Part shown: positions 46,676-57,267 of the stretch, one piece after another
How positions within the stretch are numbered: position 1 is the first letter of the stretch
How the letters are laid out: each line of letters starts with the position of its first letter
Assembly: GCF_018474025.1 (NCBI RefSeq)
Contig: NZ_JAHCTA010000005.1
Span: 186,001 to 250,000 of the forward strand
Source of the DNA: Alteromonas oceanisediminis
Lineage (GTDB): Bacteria; Pseudomonadota; Gammaproteobacteria; Enterobacterales; Alteromonadaceae
Direction: 5' to 3'
Length of the DNA: 64,000 nucleotides
The notes under the pieces: generated by a model
What the model was told of the DNA's origin: nothing
The model's database searches: none
The model's input: the letters and a program-made list of their open reading frames with translations, nothing else
Made by a program: the position numbers and the translations under genes

Positions 46676-47209
46676 ATGAGCTTAAACATGGTGCCAGCAG
46701 GCAAAAAACTGCCTGACGAAGTTAACGTAATCATCGAAATACCTGCGCATGCAGACCCGGTCAAATACGAAGTTGACAAAGATTCCGGCGCCATGTTCGT
46801 CGATCGTTTCATGGCAACCTGTATGCACTACCCAACAAACTACGGCTATGTGCCCAACACCTTATCTGACGATGGCGACCCGGTTGATGTATTGGTCATT
46901 ACGCCATTCCCACTCTTAAGTGGCTCGGTGATCAAAGTACGCCCGATTGGTGTGTTGAATATGACGGATGAATCGGGTCAGGATGCAAAAGTACTTGCCG
47001 TGCCAATCGATAAACTGTCAACCATTTATCGCGATGTGCATAAAATCGAGGATGTACAGCCGCTGTTGTTGAAGCAAATTGAACACTTTTTCGCGCACTA
47101 TAAAGACCTTGAGCCTAACAAATGGGTGAAAATTGAAGGTTGGGGTGATGCCCAGGCGGCTAAAGATGAAATTACCACTAGCGTGGAACGTTTCGAAGCG
47201 TCGGCTTAA
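46676..47209 (+). CDS. ppa: inorganic pyrophosphatase, family I
   Basis: A 177-residue soluble enzyme hydrolysing pyrophosphate. Conserved segments are [60 protein letters not shown] (metal-binding aspartates of DGDPVD) and [10 protein letters not shown]; the [21 protein letters not shown] end is also typical. AAAGGA lies shortly before the ATG. A strong terminator follows. Confidence 0.97.
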   Translation: MSLNMVPAGKKLPDEVNVIIEIPAHADPVKYEVDKDSGAMFVDRFMATCMHYPTNYGYVPNTLSDDGDPVDVLVITPFPLLSGSVIKVRPIGVLNMTDESGQDAKVLAVPIDKLSTIYRDVHKIEDVQPLLLKQIEHFFAHYKDLEPNKWVKIEGWGDAQAAKDEITTSVERFEASA

Positions 47210-47232
47210 CGAAGGCTGAGAGATTTGTTAAA

Positions 47233-47257
47233 AGGCCCGTCTAGCGGGCTTTTTTTT
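47233..47257 (+). terminator. rho-independent terminator after ppa
   Basis: GCCCG pairs with CGGGC around TCTAG, followed by eight T. It lies about 25 bases after the ppa stop. Confidence 0.85.
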
Positions 47258-47341
47258 GCACAGAATTTAAATTTACAATTATGTCACCCAACTGGTAACC
47301 TGAGTAAAAGTATCATTATTATGAGTCAAACAAGGTCTATC

Positions 47342-47815
47342 ATGCGGCAACGGCAAGTAGTTAGCGCGATGCTTCTCATGATCTGCAGCTGCTGTATTCA
47401 TGCAGCGCCTGCTGAAGAAGTGTACTGGGAAGATTTAGCGCCAGAGGATTTTACCATCCCTGAAGTGCCCATCAATCACGATGGAAGCATGTCGCAAGCA
47501 ATGCCTGATGCACCGGTTGTCGAGCGCTACAACGGGAAGAAAGTCAAGATCCCTGGGTTCGTGGTTCCTCTTGAAGGCACTGCCACTGAAACGACGGAGT
47601 TTTTGTTGGTACCGTATTTTGGCGCCTGTATTCACGTGCCGCCTCCACCATCGAATCAGATTGTTTATGTAAAATTTAACGATGGCGTGCCGATAGATAA
47701 CTTATATGACGCTGTTTGGGTATCTGGGATCCTGTCGACTGACGGCTGGAGTGGAGATATCGCGACGGTTGGCTACACTTTAGATGGAATTGACGTTACA
47801 CCGTTTGATGGATAA
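47342..47815 (+). CDS. DUF3299 exported protein
   Basis: A 157-residue protein. The ATG at 47342 is chosen because AAGG lies six bases upstream; ATG at 47321 is in frame without a site, and the frame runs back to 47225 inside the terminator. A signal peptide ends about residue 21 (SCCIHA). The DUF3299 core reads YNGKKVKIPGFVVPLEG…EFLLVPYFGACIHVPPPPSNQIVYVKF, with the cysteine and histidine kept. A related family is found with ABC-type lipoprotein or metal export genes, but the function is unknown. It stands alone here. Confidence 0.82.
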   Translation: MRQRQVVSAMLLMICSCCIHAAPAEEVYWEDLAPEDFTIPEVPINHDGSMSQAMPDAPVVERYNGKKVKIPGFVVPLEGTATETTEFLLVPYFGACIHVPPPPSNQIVYVKFNDGVPIDNLYDAVWVSGILSTDGWSGDIATVGYTLDGIDVTPFDG

Positions 47816-47903
47816 TAACGGCCACGTGTTTATCCGTAAACACGCAGACTGTATCGCAACTGGTTTACGTAATCACGTTGGCAAATAATAAATTAGGGTA
47901 CTT

Positions 47904-49523
47904 ATGAATTTTCTGTCACGCCTGTCTATTGCTCAAAAGCTCTACCTAATCCCAATCATTGGGACTATCGGGTTTTTAATTTACCTGGGTCTAACATCAT
48001 CAACGGCACTGAACAACGTCAGGCTGCTGGAAGATGCCAGGGGAGTTCAGTTTCCTGCGTTGCTGGCATCTCGCGAAGCCCTTGTGAATATGGAGAATGT
48101 GCGCGGTACATTAAGTGCGGCGGTCACCACAGGCGACGAAGAGTCGCTGAGCAAAGCCGAGGAGTTAGCCGCTGTGACAACGCAAAAGCTGAGTGAAATT
48201 GGTAACGTCGACCCTGCCTTGCGCGCTGAATCCTCCGCGATTCTGGACCTGTTCGAGCAGTATTACTCAACTGCCTTTACGGTGAGTCAGTCGATGATTG
48301 ACGGTACCGCTGATTTCAGTCGATTGGCAGCGCAGTCAGAACAAATGAATTCCGCGTTTGATAATGCGACCAGACGATTGGATGCGTTTAGCGACGCGCG
48401 CTTAGCGGCATTTGAAAGTGCCATCTCCGAGAGCAATGAAGCGGCGCAAGCGTTGATCACCACCGGCGTCATCATGGGGATTGCCACTACCATTGTGTTA
48501 TTCGCCACCGCCGTGCCGATCGTCATTTCTCTACGCAGTAGCATCGTTGATGTGGTGAAATCGTTGAAAGATATCGCTGAAGAAGACGGTGACCTCACGG
48601 TGCGTATCCAAACGGCCAATAAAGATGAAATTGGTGATTTGGTGTATTGGTTTAACCAGTTCGTCGCGAAGCTGCAAAATGTGGTGCGGGAAATTTCTGA
48701 ATCTTCAATGCCCTTGGCTAATCTGGCGCAGAATCTAAATTCAGTGTCTGACCAAACGCAGCTAACGATTTCTGCCCAGCAGCGCTCAGCCTCTGATGCG
48801 AAAACAGCGGTAGACAATATGACATCAAGTGTTAACTCTGTTGCCAGCAGCGCGTCTGAAGCGGCCAGTGCGGCCAGCGACGCTTCCAATGCTGCCAGCG
48901 ATGGTCAGCGCGTGGTTAATTCCACTGTCAGTAGTATTCAGACCTTGGCAAACAGCGTTGAAGAAACGGCAGAAGTGATCCGCAAGCTTGAGTCCGATTC
49001 AAATCAGGTGGGTGTTGTGCTTGATGTGATTAAAGGGATTGCCGAGCAAACTAACTTGCTTGCACTTAACGCAGCCATCGAGGCTGCCCGCGCCGGTGAA
49101 CAGGGGCGTGGGTTCGCAGTGGTCGCCGATGAGGTACGTACTCTGGCCTCACGCACACAAAAATCGACTGAGGAAATTCAGGCAACGATTGAGCAGCTAC
49201 AGACGGCTGCGCGCTCTGCAGTAACGGTAATGGGCAAAGGAACTGAACAAGCCACCATCAGCGTTGAAGAGGCCAATAAAGCGGGCGAAAGCCTTGCGGT
49301 GATTAATCAAACCATCGCGAAAATTACGCAAATGAACGACCTCATCGCCAGCTCTACCGGTGAGCAACAAACGGTTGCCGATAGCATCAGTTCCAATGTT
49401 GATGAAATCAATAATCGCACCCATGACACGGCGAAAAGCTCCAGTCAGTTAAGCGAAGTCAGCACAGAGTTGGCGCAACTCTCGAAAGAGTTCATCCGCA
49501 TTATGGGTCAGTTTAAATACTAG
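47904..49523 (+). CDS. methyl-accepting chemotaxis protein
   Basis: A 539-residue membrane chemoreceptor. TM1 is about residues 11-30, the periplasmic helical sensor about 31-183, TM2 about 184-209 and HAMP 210-260 ([27 protein letters not shown]). The kinase-control hairpin has the tip [37 protein letters not shown]. The sensor is a four-helix bundle type with no recognised ligand motif. No CheR-binding pentapeptide is at the C-terminus. It is a lone gene followed by a terminator. Confidence 0.95.
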   Translation: MNFLSRLSIAQKLYLIPIIGTIGFLIYLGLTSSTALNNVRLLEDARGVQFPALLASREALVNMENVRGTLSAAVTTGDEESLSKAEELAAVTTQKLSEIGNVDPALRAESSAILDLFEQYYSTAFTVSQSMIDGTADFSRLAAQSEQMNSAFDNATRRLDAFSDARLAAFESAISESNEAAQALITTGVIMGIATTIVLFATAVPIVISLRSSIVDVVKSLKDIAEEDGDLTVRIQTANKDEIGDLVYWFNQFVAKLQNVVREISESSMPLANLAQNLNSVSDQTQLTISAQQRSASDAKTAVDNMTSSVNSVASSASEAASAASDASNAASDGQRVVNSTVSSIQTLANSVEETAEVIRKLESDSNQVGVVLDVIKGIAEQTNLLALNAAIEAARAGEQGRGFAVVADEVRTLASRTQKSTEEIQATIEQLQTAARSAVTVMGKGTEQATISVEEANKAGESLAVINQTIAKITQMNDLIASSTGEQQTVADSISSNVDEINNRTHDTAKSSSQLSEVSTELAQLSKEFIRIMGQFKY

Positions 49524-49551
49524 ATCGTATCGTTGGTATGGTGAAAGTAAC

Positions 49552-49576
49552 AAGGGGCAGAACAGCCCCTTTTTAA
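49552..49576 (+). terminator. rho-independent terminator after the chemoreceptor gene
   Basis: AAGGGGC pairs with GCCCCTT around AGAACA and runs into TTTTT. It lies between the chemoreceptor stop and the convergent oxygenase gene. Confidence 0.85.
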
Positions 49577-49596
49577 ATGCTCAAATTCAAATCAGC

Positions 49597-50328
49597 TCAT
49601 TGTTTTGGCGGCGTGTAGATCTGCTCAGCGCGGTTAAACAACACCCACGATGTCAGAATGTATTTGTCGTTACTGATCGGCATTGAGCCTCGATGGGTGT
49701 GGGTAAAGTACGCTGGCGCTATCACCATACGACCTTTTTTCGGCTGAATCGACCGGTTCTGGTAAACAAAATCAGTGGTGCCACCTTCACTCACATCATT
49801 TAGGTAGAACATAAACAGCATGGTTCGGTGCAATGCCTCGTTGTGAGGCGCTTGCGGGTAGACTTCCGAATGCCAGTAAGGGTAGCCGCCATCGTTCGCT
49901 GCGTAATGTTGCGCGTTAACTTCGCCGATACGGAACAGGTAGTTAACCAGATTACGCAGGCTTGGCTTGCCGACTTCTTCAAAATTGGCGTCTGTCAATC
50001 GAATCGGTTGCTGCGTGTCGGGATGAGCCACGGTTAATCCGAGCGGCCCAATCAGTGCAAAGTGATATTTTTCAACGTACTTGAGAAGATGTTCGCCAGT
50101 AGATTGCATCACGCGCTGAAACAAAGGGGCAAACTCGCTTTGCTGACTGAAAGACACATCGGTGCTCTTTTTACGTTCAGTATCAACGCCGCCGCCAGTG
50201 TGACCTGGAGTTTTATTTGGGCTACTGTCAAACGCCGCGATAATGTCGTCGCATAGCTCAGCAGGCAGCGCATCATCAATCACCTCAATGAAATCGGGCG
50301 GCGAATCGAATCGGTCCATATCATTCAT
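49597..50328 (-). CDS. 2-oxoglutarate/Fe(II)-dependent oxygenase family protein
   Basis: A 243-residue protein with a double-stranded beta-helix of the prolyl-4-hydroxylase type. FIEVIDDALPAELCDDIIAAFDSSP opens it. YPYWHSEVYPQ supplies the first metal histidine, but with HxE instead of HxD. LFMFYLNDVSEGGTTDFVYQNRSIQPKKGRMVIAPAYFTHTHRGSMP gives the jelly-roll and distal histidine. The usual 2OG-binding Arg/Lys would be the Lys in NDKYILTSWVLF. The start overlaps the thioesterase stop, so they are co-transcribed. The substrate is unknown. Confidence 0.8.
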   Translation of the reverse strand: MNDMDRFDSPPDFIEVIDDALPAELCDDIIAAFDSSPNKTPGHTGGGVDTERKKSTDVSFSQQSEFAPLFQRVMQSTGEHLLKYVEKYHFALIGPLGLTVAHPDTQQPIRLTDANFEEVGKPSLRNLVNYLFRIGEVNAQHYAANDGGYPYWHSEVYPQAPHNEALHRTMLFMFYLNDVSEGGTTDFVYQNRSIQPKKGRMVIAPAYFTHTHRGSMPISNDKYILTSWVLFNRAEQIYTPPKQ

Positions 50329-50725
50329 GCTCGGTCTCCTTTAAGTGCGTCTCCAATTGTTGTTTAATCTCGCCTTCAATCGGGCAGGATCGCTGCGCCT
50401 GATAATCGAAATGCACCATCGTTGTGCTGCCAGAAGCGCAACACTCGTCACGTTGCCACACCTCTTGATAAACATCAAAGGAGCTTTTACCGATGCGACT
50501 TACCCAGGTTTTAATCGTGACGGGCTGACCGTAAAAAAGCTGCTTTAAAAAGTCGACCTTGTAACTGGCTAAAATGAGCGGCCAATTGTCTAAGTCCAAC
50601 GTCGGCGTAAAAAACTTGAAAATAGGCTCTCGTGCCGTTTCAAACCAGCCAACCACGACCGTATTACTGACATGGCGCAGGGCATCAGTTTCGTAAAACC
50701 GGACATTAAACGTGTCTGTTAGCAT
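50321..50725 (-). CDS. hotdog-fold acyl-CoA thioesterase (YbgC/4HBT type)
   Basis: A 134-residue protein. FNVRFYETDALRHVSNTVVVGWFETAREPIF is the N-terminal 4HBT motif, with the catalytic aspartate of ETD kept. VDFLKQLFYGQPVTIKTWVSRIGKSSFDVYQEVWQRD is the long beta-sheet part. It likely hydrolyses acyl-CoA in the cytosol; chain specificity is unknown. It lies nine bases after uvrA on the same strand and overlaps the oxygenase start. Confidence 0.9.
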   Translation of the reverse strand: MLTDTFNVRFYETDALRHVSNTVVVGWFETAREPIFKFFTPTLDLDNWPLILASYKVDFLKQLFYGQPVTIKTWVSRIGKSSFDVYQEVWQRDECCASGSTTMVHFDYQAQRSCPIEGEIKQQLETHLKETEHE

Positions 50726-50733
50726 AATGCTCC

Positions 50734-53565
50734 TTATTTTTGTTTTAGCATGGGTTTCAGGAAGTGACCTGTATAAGAACCCTCACAGGTACTCACATGC
50801 TCGGGCGTTCCTTCAGCGATGATTTTACCACCGCCTGAGCCGCCTTCAGGCCCTAAATCAACAATCCAGTCAGCGGTTTTAATCACATCCAGATTATGCT
50901 CAATCACCACCACGGTATTGCCATGATCACGAAGACGATGTAACACAACTAATAACTGCTTAATGTCATGAAAATGCAAGCCCGTTGTGGGTTCATCCAA
51001 AATATACAAGGTTTGGCCCGTATCGCGTTTCGACAGCTCTCTGGCCAGCTTCACGCGTTGTGCCTCACCACCCGACAAGGTGGTAGCGGCCTGACCCAAG
51101 CGAATATAGGACAAGCCAACATCCATCAACGTTTGCAGTTTACGTGCTATAGAGGGGATAGCGTCGAAAAATTCACGCGCATCTTCAACGGTCATTTCGA
51201 GCACTTCGTGAATGTTTTTATTTTTATAGCGGATCTCAAGTGTCTCGCGGTTATAGCGCTTTCCTTTACACACATCGCAGGGTACATACACATCAGGCAA
51301 AAAGTGCATTTCAACCTTGATCACACCATCGCCCTGACAGGCTTCACATCGCCCGCCTTTCACGTTGAAACTAAAGCGCCCAACTTTGTAGCCGCGCGAA
51401 CGCGATTCCTGAGTGCCCGCAAACAGTTCTCGAATTGGCGTAAAGATTCCAGCATATGTGGCAGGGTTAGACCGCGGTGTTCGCCCAATGGGGCTTTGAT
51501 CGATGTCGACGACTTTATCAAGGTGCTCCAGCCCACTAATTGACTTGTGCGGTGCTGGCTCGCCGGTCGTCGCGCCATTCAATTCCCGATGCGCAATTTT
51601 ATAAAATGTATCATTGATAAGCGTGGACTTGCCGGACCCGGATACGCCGGTAATACAGGTCATTAACCCTAACGGTACGCGTAAATAGACATCCTGCAAG
51701 TTATTACCACTGGCCCCTTCAATATTCACAAAAAGGTTGTCTTTCGCTTGACCTCGCGACGAAGGTATATCAATTTTTTCCCGGCCAGAAAGGTATGCGC
51801 CTGTCAGTGAGCGCTCACTTTTCAAAATATCCTCAAGTTTGCCCTGAGCAATGATTTCGCCACCATGCACTCCCGCGCCCGGGCCGATATCGACGATGTA
51901 ATCAGCTTCTCGTACGGCATCCTCGTCATGTTCGACAACGATCACGGTGTTACCGAGATCGCGAAGATGAGTCAATGTTTTCAACAAGCGCTCGTTATCG
52001 CGCTGGTGCAATCCTATGGACGGTTCGTCCAACACATACATCACGCCGACCAAACCCGCGCCAATTTGACTGGCCAGACGAATTCGTTGTGCCTCGCCGC
52101 CCGACAACGTATCAGCTGAACGTGAGAGCGATAAGTAATTCAAACCGACGTTAACCAGAAATCCAAGGCGATCTTTGATTTCCTTGAGGATTTTTTCAGC
52201 TATCTGAGCCCGTTGGCCTGTCAGTGACAGGTTTTCGAAAAATGAGAATGCTTCAGCGATCGACTTTTCAGCAACCACTGGCAAATTAACCTCGTTAATA
52301 AACACGTTTCGTGCTTCGAGGCGCAATCGTGAACCACCACAACTGGAACACGGCTGGTGACTGAGATATTTAGACAGCTCATCGCGCACCGCATTGGACT
52401 CTGTTTCCCGGTAGCGACGTTCCATATTGGGGATAATGCCTTCAAACGGATGATTGCGCTCCATCACATCGCCGCGGTCATTAATGTATTTAAATTTCAG
52501 TGATTTGCCTTTGGAGCCATACAAAACCACATCCATCGCTGATTTAGGGAGTTCTTCGATGGGTTTAAGCAAGTCAAATTTATAATGGTCAGCAACGGCC
52601 TGAAGCATTTGGAAATAATAATAGCTGCGTTTATCCCAGCCTCGAATGGCACCACCGGATAAGCTCAATTCTGTGTTACTGACCACCCGGTCAGGATCAA
52701 AAAACTGACGTGTACCTAACCCGTCGCAGGTTTGGCAAGCGCCGGCGGGGTTATTGAATGAAAACAAGCGTGGCTCAAGCTCAGCAATGCTATAGCCGCA
52801 ATGTGGGCAGGCAAAATTAGCGCTAAAAACCAGCTCCTGTTGGTCTGGTTCGTCCATGTAAGCGATTTTGGCGGTGCCAGCGGATAATTGCAGTGCCGTT
52901 TCGAAAGATTCCGCTAAACGAAGCTGAAGGTCATCCCGTACCTTAAAGCGATCAACAACCACTTCGATGGTGTGCTTTTTGTGTAAATCTAACGGTGGAG
53001 GATCCGACAAATCACACACTTCTCCATCGATCCGAGCGCGAATAAAGCCCTGCGCGGATAGATTTTGCAGTGTTTTTAAATGTTCACCCTTACGCTCTTG
53101 AACTACCGGTGCAAGCAGCATCAGTTTACTGCCTTCATCAAGCGCCAGTACACGATCGACCATCTGGCTGATGGTTTGCGCATTCAACGGCGTGTCATGA
53201 TCAGGGCAACGCGGTTCACCAACCCGGGCATACAGAAGACGCAAGTAGTCGTAAATTTCGGTGATGGTACCGACGGTCGAACGAGGGTTGTGCGAAGTCG
53301 ACTTCTGTTCGATCGAAATCGCGGGAGACAAACCCTCAATGTGATCAACATCAGGCTTCTCCATCATTGACAAAAATTGCCGCGCGTAAGCCGACAAAGA
53401 CTCAACATAGCGCCGCTGTCCTTCGGCATATAGCGTGTCAAACGCCAGTGAAGATTTGCCAGAACCCGACAGCCCCGTGATCACAATGAGTTTGTCGCGC
53501 GGAAGGGTTATGTTGATATTTTTTAGGTTGTGGGTGCGAGCACCACGTACTTCAATTTTGTCCAT
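50734..53565 (-). CDS. uvrA: excinuclease ABC subunit UvrA
   Basis: A 943-residue damage-recognition ATPase of nucleotide excision repair. There are two ABC domains: [35 protein letters not shown] near residue 31 and [15 protein letters not shown] near 645. Two ABC signatures ([24 protein letters not shown]) each precede a DEP Walker B. Zinc modules are CPHCG/CQTCDG and [14 protein letters not shown]. Length matches E. coli (940). No standard LexA box was seen upstream. Confidence 0.98.
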   Translation of the reverse strand: MDKIEVRGARTHNLKNINITLPRDKLIVITGLSGSGKSSLAFDTLYAEGQRRYVESLSAYARQFLSMMEKPDVDHIEGLSPAISIEQKSTSHNPRSTVGTITEIYDYLRLLYARVGEPRCPDHDTPLNAQTISQMVDRVLALDEGSKLMLLAPVVQERKGEHLKTLQNLSAQGFIRARIDGEVCDLSDPPPLDLHKKHTIEVVVDRFKVRDDLQLRLAESFETALQLSAGTAKIAYMDEPDQQELVFSANFACPHCGYSIAELEPRLFSFNNPAGACQTCDGLGTRQFFDPDRVVSNTELSLSGGAIRGWDKRSYYYFQMLQAVADHYKFDLLKPIEELPKSAMDVVLYGSKGKSLKFKYINDRGDVMERNHPFEGIIPNMERRYRETESNAVRDELSKYLSHQPCSSCGGSRLRLEARNVFINEVNLPVVAEKSIAEAFSFFENLSLTGQRAQIAEKILKEIKDRLGFLVNVGLNYLSLSRSADTLSGGEAQRIRLASQIGAGLVGVMYVLDEPSIGLHQRDNERLLKTLTHLRDLGNTVIVVEHDEDAVREADYIVDIGPGAGVHGGEIIAQGKLEDILKSERSLTGAYLSGREKIDIPSSRGQAKDNLFVNIEGASGNNLQDVYLRVPLGLMTCITGVSGSGKSTLINDTFYKIAHRELNGATTGEPAPHKSISGLEHLDKVVDIDQSPIGRTPRSNPATYAGIFTPIRELFAGTQESRSRGYKVGRFSFNVKGGRCEACQGDGVIKVEMHFLPDVYVPCDVCKGKRYNRETLEIRYKNKNIHEVLEMTVEDAREFFDAIPSIARKLQTLMDVGLSYIRLGQAATTLSGGEAQRVKLARELSKRDTGQTLYILDEPTTGLHFHDIKQLLVVLHRLRDHGNTVVVIEHNLDVIKTADWIVDLGPEGGSGGGKIIAEGTPEHVSTCEGSYTGHFLKPMLKQK

Positions 53566-53591
53566 GTTTACTCTATGCGAACCGAAACGGT

Positions 53592-53606
53592 CAGTATGAC
53601 ATACTG
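53592..53606. promoter_or_regulatory. perfect 15-bp palindrome in the uvrA-MFS intergenic region
   Basis: CAGTATG-A-CATACTG is 27 bases upstream of the uvrA start and about 100 bases ahead of the MFS gene. It is not the CTGT-N8-ACAG LexA pattern. It could bind another dimeric regulator of one or both divergent genes. Confidence 0.35.
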
Positions 53607-53708
53607 CGCCAAGAAAATGTTGACTTGTTTACGCATTCACCGATATCCAGATCAACCAAATATGATACACTTCGCCGCCCGTAAACAGGTGGATAAAAGT
53701 ACGTCACG

Positions 53709-55058
53709 TTGAACGCAGCAGAATTTCGCGCCGCATTTTCCCTCGCGGCAGTTTATATGTCTCGAATGCTTGGCCTCTTCATGGTCATGCCGGTGCTTGC
53801 CGTGAGCGCCGCTCAATTAGATGGGTTCAGCCCGCTGATGCTTGGGCTAGCGATTGGAGGCTATGGCTTAACGCAAGCCGTGTTGCAGATCCCAATGGGG
53901 ATGCTGTCTGATCGTGTTGGCCGTAAACCGGTGATCATTGCTGGTTTAGCGTTGTTTGCTATAGGCAGTGTTGTAGCAGCACTTGCCGACTCCATGCTGT
54001 GGTTAGTGGTTGGGCGCATTCTTCAGGGAACGGGTGCCATCGCGGGCGCGGTGATGGCGCTAGCGGCAGACAGTAGCCGCCCGAGCGAGAGAACCAAAGT
54101 CATGGCAATTATCGGTATTTCCATTGGTTTATCGTTTTACATTGCCATTCTATTGGGTCCCTTTATTGCGTCAACCGCGGGGCTTTCAGGTGTGTTCTGG
54201 GCGACGGCTATCATGGCGTGCATCGCAACTTTATTGGTCGTCGTCGTTGTACCAACACCGTCACGATCGGTACCGAGCAGTGAAACACTCCCGCAGCGGC
54301 ACGACCTCGCGAACCTACTGATGCATAAACCGCTACTCAAACTGAATCTTAGCGTGGCGCTTCTGCATATGTTGATTACTATGGTGTTTGTTCATCTACC
54401 CGTACTACTCACTCAGCAAGGCGTCAGTTTGTCTGAACACTGGCAGGTGTATGCGCCTATCTTTGGCGTTTCTGTGGTGCTATTGGTGGGCATGATGGCC
54501 TTAGCACGACGATGCTCGGTACGACTGATGCTTCAACTGGCGATTGGCCTGTTGGCAGTTGTGTTTTGTGGGCTGGCTTTTTTATCGGCTTCGCTGCCGG
54601 TTTTGCTGGTGTTGGTGACGTTATTCTTTGCTGGGTTTAATTTTTTGGAGGCGCGGTTTCCTGCGTTAGTATCTATCATTGCACCGGCCGGTAGCCGAGG
54701 CTCAGCCATGGGTATCTATGCCAGTTTCCAATTTTTAGGCGCCTTTGCCGGTGGTTTATTGTCTGGTATTTTGAACAGTTGGTTTGACGTGTCAGTGCTG
54801 TATGCTGTCGCGAGCATGTCATGCGTTTTGTGGCTGAGCGTATTTTTCCGGTTTGATAGTCATGGTCATCAGCCGCTAAAACGGGTTACACTTAATCTCA
54901 ATTCGGCGCCAGAAAATGCCAAACAAATTCAGCAAACTCTGCTTTCTTTGCGGGGCGTTGTGGATGTTAAGCTCGCGTTAGTCGATCGTGTAGCTTACCT
55001 CAAAGTTAACTCAAGCTTTAATGAGCAAGAGGCGCACAACGCCTTGGCGAATAGCTAA
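53709..55058 (+). CDS. MFS transporter, YajR-like with C-terminal ferredoxin-like domain
   Basis: A 449-residue inner-membrane antiporter with 12 helices. Motif A is [17 protein letters not shown] and motif C-like sequence lies in [24 protein letters not shown]. After the last helix, residues about 390-449 ([42 protein letters not shown]) form a small alpha/beta domain like the YAM domain of YajR. TTG at 53709 is used because it gives a normal N-terminus; the first in-frame ATG at 53757 would cut into helix 1. It sits between uvrA and ssb, as in many gammaproteobacteria. The substrate is unknown. Confidence 0.9.
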   Translation: MNAAEFRAAFSLAAVYMSRMLGLFMVMPVLAVSAAQLDGFSPLMLGLAIGGYGLTQAVLQIPMGMLSDRVGRKPVIIAGLALFAIGSVVAALADSMLWLVVGRILQGTGAIAGAVMALAADSSRPSERTKVMAIIGISIGLSFYIAILLGPFIASTAGLSGVFWATAIMACIATLLVVVVVPTPSRSVPSSETLPQRHDLANLLMHKPLLKLNLSVALLHMLITMVFVHLPVLLTQQGVSLSEHWQVYAPIFGVSVVLLVGMMALARRCSVRLMLQLAIGLLAVVFCGLAFLSASLPVLLVLVTLFFAGFNFLEARFPALVSIIAPAGSRGSAMGIYASFQFLGAFAGGLLSGILNSWFDVSVLYAVASMSCVLWLSVFFRFDSHGHQPLKRVTLNLNSAPENAKQIQQTLLSLRGVVDVKLALVDRVAYLKVNSSFNEQEAHNALANS

Positions 55059-55074
55059 TTTAGGAGAACAATTT

Positions 55075-55602
55075 ATGGCCAGTAGAGGCGTAAACAAAGT
55101 CATTTTAGTGGGCAATCTGGGCAATGATCCTGAAGTTCGCTACATGCCCAATGGTAACGCAGTGGCAAATCTCAGTATCGCGACCAGTGAAAGCTGGAAA
55201 GATCAGCAAGGCAATCAGCAAGAACGCACAGAATGGCATAAAGTCACCATGTATCGCCGCCTTGCGGAAATTGCTGGCGAGTACTTGAAGAAAGGCTCGC
55301 AGATTTATCTGGAAGGTAAGCTGCAAACCCGTAAGTGGCAGGATCAACAAGGTCAGGATCGGTACACTACCGAAGTGATTGCTGACCAAATGCAAATGCT
55401 GGGTGGTCGCAACGACAGTGGTGGTGGCCAAGGTGGCGGTTATCAACAGCGCCCTCAGAATCAAAACGCAGGCAATCAAAATGCCGGTGGCTATCAGCAG
55501 GCTCCTAACAATCGGCCCGCGCAGAATAATCAGAAAGGGAATAATCAGCCACCGCCCATGGCTGAGCCTGACTTTGATTTTGATGACGATATTCCGTTCT
55601 AA
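55075..55602 (+). CDS. ssb: single-stranded DNA-binding protein
   Basis: A 175-residue SSB. The OB fold is about 1-110 ([43 protein letters not shown]…[39 protein letters not shown]). A Gly/Gln/Asn-rich linker then leads to the acidic tip [10 protein letters not shown] used to recruit partner proteins. AGGAGA precedes the ATG at 55075; the frame extends upstream to 55021 inside the MFS gene. A terminator follows. Confidence 0.97.
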   Translation: MASRGVNKVILVGNLGNDPEVRYMPNGNAVANLSIATSESWKDQQGNQQERTEWHKVTMYRRLAEIAGEYLKKGSQIYLEGKLQTRKWQDQQGQDRYTTEVIADQMQMLGGRNDSGGGQGGGYQQRPQNQNAGNQNAGGYQQAPNNRPAQNNQKGNNQPPPMAEPDFDFDDDIPF

Positions 55603-55623
55603 ATTGCCCGCAAAACCACGACT

Positions 55624-55650
55624 AAACCCTCGTAATCACGAGGGTTTTTA
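55624..55650 (+). terminator. rho-independent terminator after ssb
   Basis: AAACCCTCG and CGAGGGTTT form a 9-bp stem around TAATCA, followed by a T-run. It separates ssb from the MSHA operon. Confidence 0.88.
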
Positions 55651-55714
55651 TTACTGGTAAGTTGCACTGATCTTTGGTGTAATTGAGACACCTTGCAAAT
55701 CAATAATTATAAAA

Positions 55715-56659
55715 ATGCGAATAGGCTGGCGACAGTACTTAAAATCGAAGTTTCAACGGAAGTCACCCTTTGCGTCCGTCGGGGTTTTCGTGGGTGTCGA
55801 TACCGCATGTTTCTGTGTGCTTAGCGGGCCAGTGAGTCAACCCAAAGTGGCGCTGTATCACGAGGTGCCAGTAGGTTCGTGGCGTAAAGCACTGGAAAAA
55901 TGGGTGGACAAACACAAAGTCGGTGCTGCGCCTTGCGCGGTGGCTTTTTCAGGCCAATTGACCCGCACTTATCAAGTTGAAAAACCCAAGGTGGATAGTG
56001 CAGAAATGCATCAGGCGCTTAAGTGGCCGGTTAAAGAGTTGATCGGCGCTGATAGTGACTCTACCGTATTTGATTATTACGATCCGCCGGCGCAGCCCTC
56101 TGGTGTCAACAATATTAATATCGTTGCGGTTAATCAGGAAGATGTTGATGCAACGATCGCAGCGGTGTTAGAGGCGGGTTTGAAGTTGGATGCGATTACC
56201 GTCGAAGATATGGCAATCTGTGAATTAACGCCTTCTACCGACGAGCCGGTGATGACCCTTGTGCAGCGTGCTGGTGACGAGATTCAGTTGAATATCATCA
56301 AAGGTGGCGCATTATATTTCTCTAGAACCCTAAAGGGCTTCGAAAACCTTGGCAGTTTTTCCGTTGAAGAATTGCAGATGGGGGTACTGGATTCACTGTC
56401 GGTGCAGTTGCAACGCTCCATGGATTATTTCGAAAGCCAATTACGGCAAGCCCCATTGCGCAAGATTTTGATGGGCATCGAAGCATCCAACAGTGCTGCA
56501 ATCGCTGAACAAATCAGTGCATTGATGCAAGTGGATGTAGAGCCGTTTGAACTGGGTATTGAGGTGGCTGACAGCATTGATTCATCCAAAGTTTTCTTAA
56601 GTGCGGTGGGTACGGCACTGAGCGTGATCCAAGACAGCAGCGCGAGGGTTGCCTCGTGA
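55715..56659 (+). CDS. mshI: MSHA biogenesis protein MshI (PilM-like)
   Basis: A 314-residue cytosolic protein with an actin-like (PilM/GspL-N) fold. FVGVDTACFCVLSGPV is a phosphate-1-like strand, followed by EMHQALKWPVKELI, INIVAVNQEDVDATIAAVLEAGLKLDAITVEDMAIC and a C-terminal FLSAVGTALSV. It builds the cytosolic ring of the inner-membrane assembly platform. It opens the MSHA operon after ssb, as in Vibrio and Shewanella. The next gene starts at GTG within its stop. Confidence 0.87.
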   Translation: MRIGWRQYLKSKFQRKSPFASVGVFVGVDTACFCVLSGPVSQPKVALYHEVPVGSWRKALEKWVDKHKVGAAPCAVAFSGQLTRTYQVEKPKVDSAEMHQALKWPVKELIGADSDSTVFDYYDPPAQPSGVNNINIVAVNQEDVDATIAAVLEAGLKLDAITVEDMAICELTPSTDEPVMTLVQRAGDEIQLNIIKGGALYFSRTLKGFENLGSFSVEELQMGVLDSLSVQLQRSMDYFESQLRQAPLRKILMGIEASNSAAIAEQISALMQVDVEPFELGIEVADSIDSSKVFLSAVGTALSVIQDSSARVAS

Positions 56660-57267
56660 AGTCTCGCATCAATTTTTACCTTCCTGAATATCAACCTAAA
56701 TTAGAGTTGCTCACACTGGGTTCAGTGTTATTCCTGTGCGGGCTACTACTACTGATGGTGATTGGCGCTCGCATCGGCCTGAGCATGAGTGGCGCAAAGT
56801 CAGCGCAGGAGCTTGAACGCCTGTCGGTGCATCTGGATCAGCAAAAGCAATTGGTGTCTTCGTTAACTCAGCAATTGCAGGCACGAAAAGAAGATCCAAA
56901 GTTGCTTGCGCTATTTGCCAGCCTGGAAACGGCCTATGATGATAAGCAGCGCCTAAAAGCAGCGCTCGATGCTCGTGAAGTGCTAAAAGGCACGCAATTC
57001 TCTGTCATGCTGCAAGCGCTGGCTGAGCAACACCACGAAAGCTTATGGCTAACGCATATTCAGGTGTCTGAACAAGCGATGCGTTTCGAAGGGCAAACAC
57101 TCAAGCCTGAAGCGGTGCCACAGTGGTTAGGCAAGCTAGGCCAAACCGAGTATTTTAGTGGCAAGACGTTTGATGAAGCAAAGTTGATCCGAACTGACGG
57201 CGACATTATGTTCAGTTTAACCGCGACACGGGCGGATAATGCACCGTCACCAGCGGGGGGCGGCTAA
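56656..57267 (+). CDS. PilN-like MSHA biogenesis protein (MshI2)
   Basis: A 203-residue bitopic membrane protein. It begins MKSRINFYLPEYQPKLELLTLGSV, the PilN-type N-terminus whose start contacts PilM. One membrane helix (about 20-42) and a coiled-coil (about 50-80) follow, then a small periplasmic domain. The GTG start overlaps mshI by four bases; its stop overlaps mshJ by one. Confidence 0.85.
   Translation: MKSRINFYLPEYQPKLELLTLGSVLFLCGLLLLMVIGARIGLSMSGAKSAQELERLSVHLDQQKQLVSSLTQQLQARKEDPKLLALFASLETAYDDKQRLKAALDAREVLKGTQFSVMLQALAEQHHESLWLTHIQVSEQAMRFEGQTLKPEAVPQWLGKLGQTEYFSGKTFDEAKLIRTDGDIMFSLTATRADNAPSPAGGG

Noticed and set aside
48287-48889. 200-codon open frame opposite the chemoreceptor gene
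   Set aside because: It is a shadow of a real coding sequence with a full domain set; its translation has no family features and no ribosome site.
50968-51543. 191-codon open frame opposite uvrA
   Set aside because: uvrA is unambiguous on the other strand; the translation has no family features.
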